Part shown: piece after piece, positions 13,432 through 17,194 of the stretch | How positions within the stretch are numbered: the first letter of the stretch is position 1 | Layout of the letters: every line of letters starts with the position of its first letter | Source of the DNA: JARYGU01 sp033795365 | Lineage (GTDB): Bacteria; Pseudomonadota; Alphaproteobacteria; Rhizobiales; Rhizobiaceae | NCBI GenBank assembly: GCA_033795365.1 | Contig: JARYGU010000040.1 | Span: forward strand, 1 to 17,194 | Length of the DNA: 17,194 nt | Direction of reading: 5' to 3' | The notes under the pieces: model-generated | The model's database searches: none | Told to the model about the DNA's origin: nothing | Seen by the model: only the letters and a program-made list of their open reading frames with translations | Program-made: the position numbers and the translations under genes

Positions 13432-15927
13432 TCATGTACCACGCGGCTTGGCACGTGTCGTCGGTGCGGCGTCGGCGGGATTGTCCGGCCAGACATGCTT
13501 GGGGTAGCGCCCTCGCATGTCCGCGCGCACGTCCTTCCACGATCCCGTCCAGAAGCGAGGCAGGTCGCGGGTCGTCTGGATCACCCGGTGTGCCGGCGAG
13601 AGAAGCTCCAGGAGCAGCGGCAGCCGCCCGCCCGCCACGGCCGGATGCTGCTTCAGGCCGAAGAGCTCCTGCACGCGGATGGAAAGCACCGGCTCCTCTC
13701 CGTCGTAGCGGATCGGGTGGCGCTGGCCCGTCGGCGCTTCGAAATGCGTCGGCGCCAGGCGGCTGAGGTCGCGCTGGAGCTCGTAGGGCACGAGCGACAT
13801 CAGACCGTCGGACAGACGGGAAGGCTTGATGTCGTCGGTGCTCCGGACGCCTTCCTGGAAAGGCACGAACCATTCCTCCAGCCGCGCGAGAAGCGCCGCG
13901 TCGGAGGTGTCCGGCCACGGTTCGCCGATCGTGCGGTAAAGAAAGCCGATGCGGTCGCGGGTCTGCGCCCCCTCCTTCGAGAACGGCAGCACATCCATGC
14001 CGAGCTGGCATATGCCGTCGGCGAGCGCGCGCGCAGCCTCGATCCCGCCCGGCCGGGCAAGCGGTTTCTCGTCGAGGATCATGGCGCCGATGCGCCGCAC
14101 GCGCCGCGCCCGCACCTGCCGGCTCTCCCGGTCGAAGATGCATTGGTCCTCGTTCACGATCCGCTCGGCGAGCCTCTCCTCGATTTCGTCCCGGTCCGCC
14201 TCGGCGGCGGCCAGGATCCGCTGCCGGCCGGCCTGACCGGTAAGGTCGGCGATCACGAGCATCGCGGCGCCGGCGAGCCGTTCCGTCTCCGGCAGCTCGG
14301 CGCCGCGCCCGTTGGCCATGACGAACCGGCCGCGTCCGCCGCGCTGGATCGCCGCACGGTCCGGAAAGGCATGGGCGAGCAGGGCGCCGGAGCCGATCGC
14401 GCCGGATCGCGCGCCGGCGCCTGCCTCCTGCGCGATCCGCCGGGCAAGGCGGCGGGCGGCGTCGGCCCGCTCGCCCTTCTCGTCCCTGAAACGCCGGAGA
14501 CGTTCCTCGAGATCGACGGACGGGCCGCCGAGTCCCTGTTCGGTCAGAAGGACGGCCAGCATCGCCGCCGCCTCTCCGGCGCCGTCCTCGGCGGCCCTGA
14601 TCACCATGGCCGCAAGTCGCGGCGGCAGGCTGAGAGCGCGCATCCGCCTGCCGGCTGCCGTCAGGCCGTTCTCGCCGTCGAGTGCGCCGAGCAGCTTCAG
14701 CAGCGCACGCGCCTCCTCCAGTGCGGCCGCCGGCGGCTGGTCGACGAGCTTGAGGCCGCCAGGATCGCCCACCCCCCAATGGGCAAGATCGAGCGCGAAG
14801 GCGGAAAGATCGCTCGAAAGGATTTGCGGCGGCGTGAAGGCGGGAAGCGCAGCGGTCTGTCCCGGATGCCACAACCGGATCGCCACGCCGGGTTCGGTGC
14901 GCCCCGCGCGCCCCGCCCGCTGGTCGGCCGAGGCGCGCGACACGCGCACCGTCTCCAGCCGCGTGATGCCTGTCGAGGCTTCGAAAACCGGCAGCCTCTG
15001 CAGCCCGCTGTCGATGACGATCCGCACGCCGTCGATGGTGATCGAGGTCTCGGCGATCGAGGTTGTGAGCACGATCTTGCGCCGGCCGGCCGGTGCGGGA
15101 CGGATCGCCTCGTCCTGCTCGCGCTGCGACAGGTTGCCGAAGAGCGGGACGATCGTGGTTTCGGCGCCGGTGCGGCCCTCCAGGCGCTCGGCGGTGCGGC
15201 CGATCTCCGCCTGGCCGGGCAGGAAGGCAAGGATCGAGCCGGTTTCGCTGCGGTGGGCTTCGAGGATGGCGCGGGCCATGCTGTCTTCGATGCGCTCGCC
15301 GGCCGGCCGGTCGCCATGGCGGATCTCGACGGGAAAGCTTCTGCCTTCGCTGCGGATCGCCGGCGCACCGTCCAGGATATCGGCGATGCGCTCGATGTCG
15401 AGCGTCGCGGACATGACGAGGATACGCAGGTCCTCGCGAAGCGCGCCTTGCACGTCGAGCGCCAGCGCCAGGCCGAAATCGGCATCGAGCGAACGCTCGT
15501 GGAACTCGTCGAAAAGCACCGCCGCCACGCCGGAAAGTTCCGGATCGTCGAGGATCATGCGTGCGAACACGCCTTCCGTGACCACCTCTATCCGGGTTAT
15601 GGCGGAGATCCGGCTGTCGAGCCGCATGCGATAGCCGACGGTCTCGCCGACCTTTTCGCCGAGGAGTTCGGCCATGCGGCCCGCTGCGGCGCGTGCCGCA
15701 AGCCGCCGCGGCTCGAGGAGGATGATCCTGCCGTCTCCGCGCCAGGGCTGGCGGAGAAGATGGAGGGGGATGAGGGTCGTCTTGCCGGCGCCGGGCGGGG
15801 CGGACAGCACCGCCCGCGTCGTTCCGGCGAGTGCGGCTTCAAGCTCGGGCAGCACATCGGTGACGGGGAGGCGCGGCAACCCGGCCGTCCCGGCGGCGCG
15901 CGCCGCCTTGCTCCTGCCGTCAGGCAC
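13432..15927 (-). CDS. hrpB: ATP-dependent helicase HrpB
   Basis: A DEAH-box superfamily 2 helicase of the HrpB family, 831 residues from GTG 15927. This start has GCGGAG six bases before it and overlaps the end of the upstream gene by eight bases; extending further would only read the other gene out of frame. Motifs in order are Walker A APPGAGKTT (43-51), LEPRRLAARA (71-80, motif Ia), DEFHERS (140-146, the family's form of DEAH), SAT (173-175), TSIAETSITIDG (289-300) and QRAGRAGR (336-343, motif VI). The C-terminal HrpB domain is marked by LLSPAHRVIQTTRDL and MRGRYPKHVWPDNP. Members are RNA-type helicases of unclear bacterial role; the E. coli protein is dispensable. It lies between the ocd-like gene and actS, in one probable transcript. 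Confidence 0.96.
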   Translation of the reverse strand: MPDGRSKAARAAGTAGLPRLPVTDVLPELEAALAGTTRAVLSAPPGAGKTTLIPLHLLRQPWRGDGRIILLEPRRLAARAAAGRMAELLGEKVGETVGYRMRLDSRISAITRIEVVTEGVFARMILDDPELSGVAAVLFDEFHERSLDADFGLALALDVQGALREDLRILVMSATLDIERIADILDGAPAIRSEGRSFPVEIRHGDRPAGERIEDSMARAILEAHRSETGSILAFLPGQAEIGRTAERLEGRTGAETTIVPLFGNLSQREQDEAIRPAPAGRRKIVLTTSIAETSITIDGVRIVIDSGLQRLPVFEASTGITRLETVRVSRASADQRAGRAGRTEPGVAIRLWHPGQTAALPAFTPPQILSSDLSAFALDLAHWGVGDPGGLKLVDQPPAAALEEARALLKLLGALDGENGLTAAGRRMRALSLPPRLAAMVIRAAEDGAGEAAAMLAVLLTEQGLGGPSVDLEERLRRFRDEKGERADAARRLARRIAQEAGAGARSGAIGSGALLAHAFPDRAAIQRGGRGRFVMANGRGAELPETERLAGAAMLVIADLTGQAGRQRILAAAEADRDEIEERLAERIVNEDQCIFDRESRQVRARRVRRIGAMILDEKPLARPGGIEAARALADGICQLGMDVLPFSKEGAQTRDRIGFLYRTIGEPWPDTSDAALLARLEEWFVPFQEGVRSTDDIKPSRLSDGLMSLVPYELQRDLSRLAPTHFEAPTGQRHPIRYDGEEPVLSIRVQELFGLKQHPAVAGGRLPLLLELLSPAHRVIQTTRDLPRFWTGSWKDVRADMRGRYPKHVWPDNPADAAPTTRAKPRGT

Positions 15928-16876
15928 CGTCGGCTCCGCGCCGGTGATTTTCGTAGGCGAGGATCGCGCCGGCAAGGTCTTCGAGCGCCGCGCCCACCGA
16001 TTTGAACAAGGTGATCTCGTCTGCGCGCCCGCGCCCGCCGTGAACCCCCCGCACCAGCTCGGCGAGATCCGCGCGGACCGCATCCGGCCCGATGATGCCC
16101 GCCGCGAGCGGCTGCACGATATCGCCCCCTTCGCTGAGCGTGCCGTCGCGCGTGTCGACGAAGATGGACGCGCGGCGGACGGCCGCGTCGTCCGATTCCC
16201 GCATCGAGGGCTTGAAGGCGCCGACGAGGTCGAGATGCGCGCCGGGCTTCAGCCACTCTCCGCGGATGAGCGGCTCTTCGGAAAGCGTCGCCGAGGAGAT
16301 GATGTCGGCCTGCCGGGCCGCCGCCTCGAGGTCTTCGGCAACGCACGCGGGAAAACCTTGCGCGGCCGCTTCCTCGGCCATCAGCGTCGCTTTTCGCGCA
16401 TCGCGCCCCCATATCCGGATTTCCTCGAGCGGCAGGACGGCCGAATGGGCGGCGATCAGGTTGAGCGAAAGCCGCCCGGTTCCGGTCATCAGCATCCGGC
16501 GTGATCCGGGCCGCGCAAGATGACGCGCCGCAAGCGCCGATGCCGCAGCGGTCCGGCGCGCCGTCAGCTCGCCGCCGTCGAGGATCGCCAGCAATTCTCC
16601 GGTCCTGCCGGACGACAGCAGATAGCTTCCATGGATCGCGGGAAGCGAACGGCGGTGGTTGCCGGGAAAGACGGACACCATCTTCACGCCGATATATTCG
16701 CCCGGCTGCCAGGCCGGCATCAGAAGGAGCGTCGCATTCTCCTCGCCCGGAACCGTTACGTCGTGATGGTGGCGCACCGGCATGATGCAGTCCCCGGCGA
16801 ACATGTCCGCAAGCGCGGGGATCAGCCCTTCCCAGGGAAGCGCTGCGCGGGTCTGGGCCTCATCGAGAACAAGCAT
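15920..16876 (-). CDS. Ornithine cyclodeaminase/mu-crystallin family NAD(P)-dependent enzyme, probably a ketimine (pyrroline-2-carboxylate) reductase type
   Basis: A 318-residue enzyme of the OCD/mu-crystallin family. ATG 16876 has GGAG (16886-16883) six bases before it, a clear start. YIGVKMVSVFPGN (61-73, Lys65) and GGELTARRTAAASALAA (101-117) carry the substrate-carboxylate-binding Lys and Arg, and LMTGTGRLSLNLIAAH (129-144) is the dinucleotide-binding loop. HLDLVGAFKPSMRESDD (214-230) is the segment where true ornithine cyclodeaminases have GGDCPGKTE with the catalytic Asp. Here Ala220 stands in that place, and the segment reads like the VGA..P..RE form of ketimine reductases, alanine dehydrogenases and bacterial delta1-pyrroline-2-carboxylate reductases. 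A role in hydroxyproline/D-proline or lysine-type imino-acid breakdown is therefore more likely than cyclodeamination; this is inference. Its last eight bases overlap hrpB, which suggests coupled translation. Confidence 0.85.
   Translation of the reverse strand: MLVLDEAQTRAALPWEGLIPALADMFAGDCIMPVRHHHDVTVPGEENATLLLMPAWQPGEYIGVKMVSVFPGNHRRSLPAIHGSYLLSSGRTGELLAILDGGELTARRTAAASALAARHLARPGSRRMLMTGTGRLSLNLIAAHSAVLPLEEIRIWGRDARKATLMAEEAAAQGFPACVAEDLEAAARQADIISSATLSEEPLIRGEWLKPGAHLDLVGAFKPSMRESDDAAVRRASIFVDTRDGTLSEGGDIVQPLAAGIIGPDAVRADLAELVRGVHGGRGRADEITLFKSVGAALEDLAGAILAYENHRRGADGA
15934..15939 (-). promoter_or_regulatory. Ribosome binding site deciding the hrpB start
   Basis: On the minus strand GCGGAG (15939-15934) is followed by six bases and GTG 15927. 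It lies inside the ocd-like coding sequence and supports the unusual GTG start for hrpB. Confidence 0.65.
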
Positions 16877-17191
16877 GACGGTCTCCGGATTGTCGTTTTC
16901 GTCTGGATATCGCGCGCAAGAAGGCACGAAAAGAGCCTGTTGCCGAAAAAGGCGCGCGCGAGAGGCGGCATTTTACCATTTGGAAAAGGTTTTGTGCCGG
17001 AGACTTCGACACCTCCGAAAAGCGCCGGAAGAAAATGGTTTTAATTCAGTAACTTACGTTTTTTTACATTTTTTTCCGATTTCCTCGTTGACTTGTTCGT
17101 CCGTCGCGACTTATAAGCCGCCTCACGAACGAGGGCGGCGGCGCTGCTAGCGACGGATGGTCTCGCTCATAGGTTTCCGGAAGGATGCGGC
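16877..17191. other. Divergent intergenic region upstream of the ocd-like gene and the next plus-strand gene
   Basis: About 315 bases without a gene. The half near the ocd-like gene (16877-17000) is GC-rich with a GCGCGCGCGAG tract (16951-16961) and no obvious promoter for that gene. The middle (17030-17080) is an AT-rich patch with GTAACTTAC (17049-17057, a palindrome around C) and two T runs of seven bases. The right part holds the plus-strand promoter listed separately and nested inverted repeats. Short open frames crossing the region have no ribosome binding site or recognisable sequence. Confidence 0.5.
17088..17116 (+). promoter_or_regulatory. Sigma70-type promoter for the gene starting at 17192
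   Basis: TTGACT (17088-17093) and TTATAA (17111-17116) are separated by 17 bases. This is close to the housekeeping consensus and the best promoter in the window. It would start transcription near 17123 and give a leader of about 70 bases before the ATG at 17192. Inverted arms flank it: CCTCGTT (17083-17089) with AACGAGG (17128-17134), and GTTCGT (17095-17100) with ACGAAC (17125-17130). Confidence 0.65.
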
Positions 17192-17194
17192 ATG
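17192..17194 (+). CDS. Start codon of an unidentified gene running off the window
   Basis: The window ends on an ATG that is preceded at six bases by GGAAGGA (17179-17185), an excellent ribosome binding site, and at about 75 bases by a strong promoter. Only the start codon is visible, so the product cannot be named. It is transcribed away from the ocd-like gene. Confidence 0.5.

Noticed and set aside
13423..16005. 860-codon open frame on the plus strand opposite hrpB
   Set aside because: It is the complement of a GC-rich real gene. Its translation is Arg/Ala/Gly-rich with no recognisable domain, and hrpB on the other strand has every helicase motif.
1..17194. CRISPR array, tRNA/rRNA genes, insertion sequences, prophage or defence island
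   Set aside because: No spaced repeats, cloverleaf sequences, transposase or phage frames or terminal inverted repeats were seen; every stretch is accounted for by housekeeping-type genes.

Overview
This window looks like core chromosome of a GC-rich alphaproteobacterium of the Rhizobiaceae, close to Sinorhizobium/Ensifer. The evidence is the gene content and order (hslV, a GNAT gene, hslU; a DUF1402 gene; a RegB/RegA-type pair that matches rhizobial ActS/ActR; mmcB) and the protein-level similarity I recall. Genus assignment is an inference made without a database search. I see no tRNA, rRNA, CRISPR array, insertion sequence, phage gene or broken gene, and no abrupt change in base composition that would suggest an island.

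Layout. Positions 1-117 hold only a terminator for the small gene to its right. A 43-residue basic protein is encoded on the minus strand (118-249) and diverges from the plus-strand protease operon hslV, GNAT acetyltransferase, hslU (459-2849), which ends in a strong terminator. Next on the plus strand come a secreted DUF1402 protein (3037-3987) with transglycosylase-like motifs, a cytochrome P450 (4065-5480), a HyuA-type hydantoinase/oxoprolinase subunit without HyuB (5613-7619), and malate synthase G, glcB (7745-9916). A terminator at about 9945-9978 separates glcB from a convergent lipoprotein L,D-transpeptidase on the minus strand (10001-10663). A divergent region leads to mmcB on the plus strand (10869-11399), which converges on a minus-strand block: ocd-like gene (16876-15920), hrpB helicase (15927-13432), actS (13400-12099) and actR (12042-11431). 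The last roughly 315 bases form a divergent promoter region with a good sigma70-type promoter. The next plus-strand gene starts at 17192 and runs off the window.

How the genes work together. HslV and HslU form the two-part ATP-dependent protease, and the GNAT gene overlaps both, so all three are probably translated as one coupled unit. ActS and ActR form a redox-sensing two-component pair; ActS keeps the quinone-binding heptapeptide and the redox cysteine of RegB. Malate synthase G uses glyoxylate. The genes before it (HyuA-like ATPase, P450) are catabolic in type, but no common pathway can be shown. The DUF1402 protein and the L,D-transpeptidase both look like cell-envelope peptidoglycan factors.

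I do not find a convincing new multi-gene system. The best leads are the transglycosylase-like motif set in the DUF1402 protein, the acetyltransferase embedded in hslVU, the alternative stems in the hslV leader, and an OCD-family enzyme that appears to lack the ornithine-cyclodeaminase aspartate.
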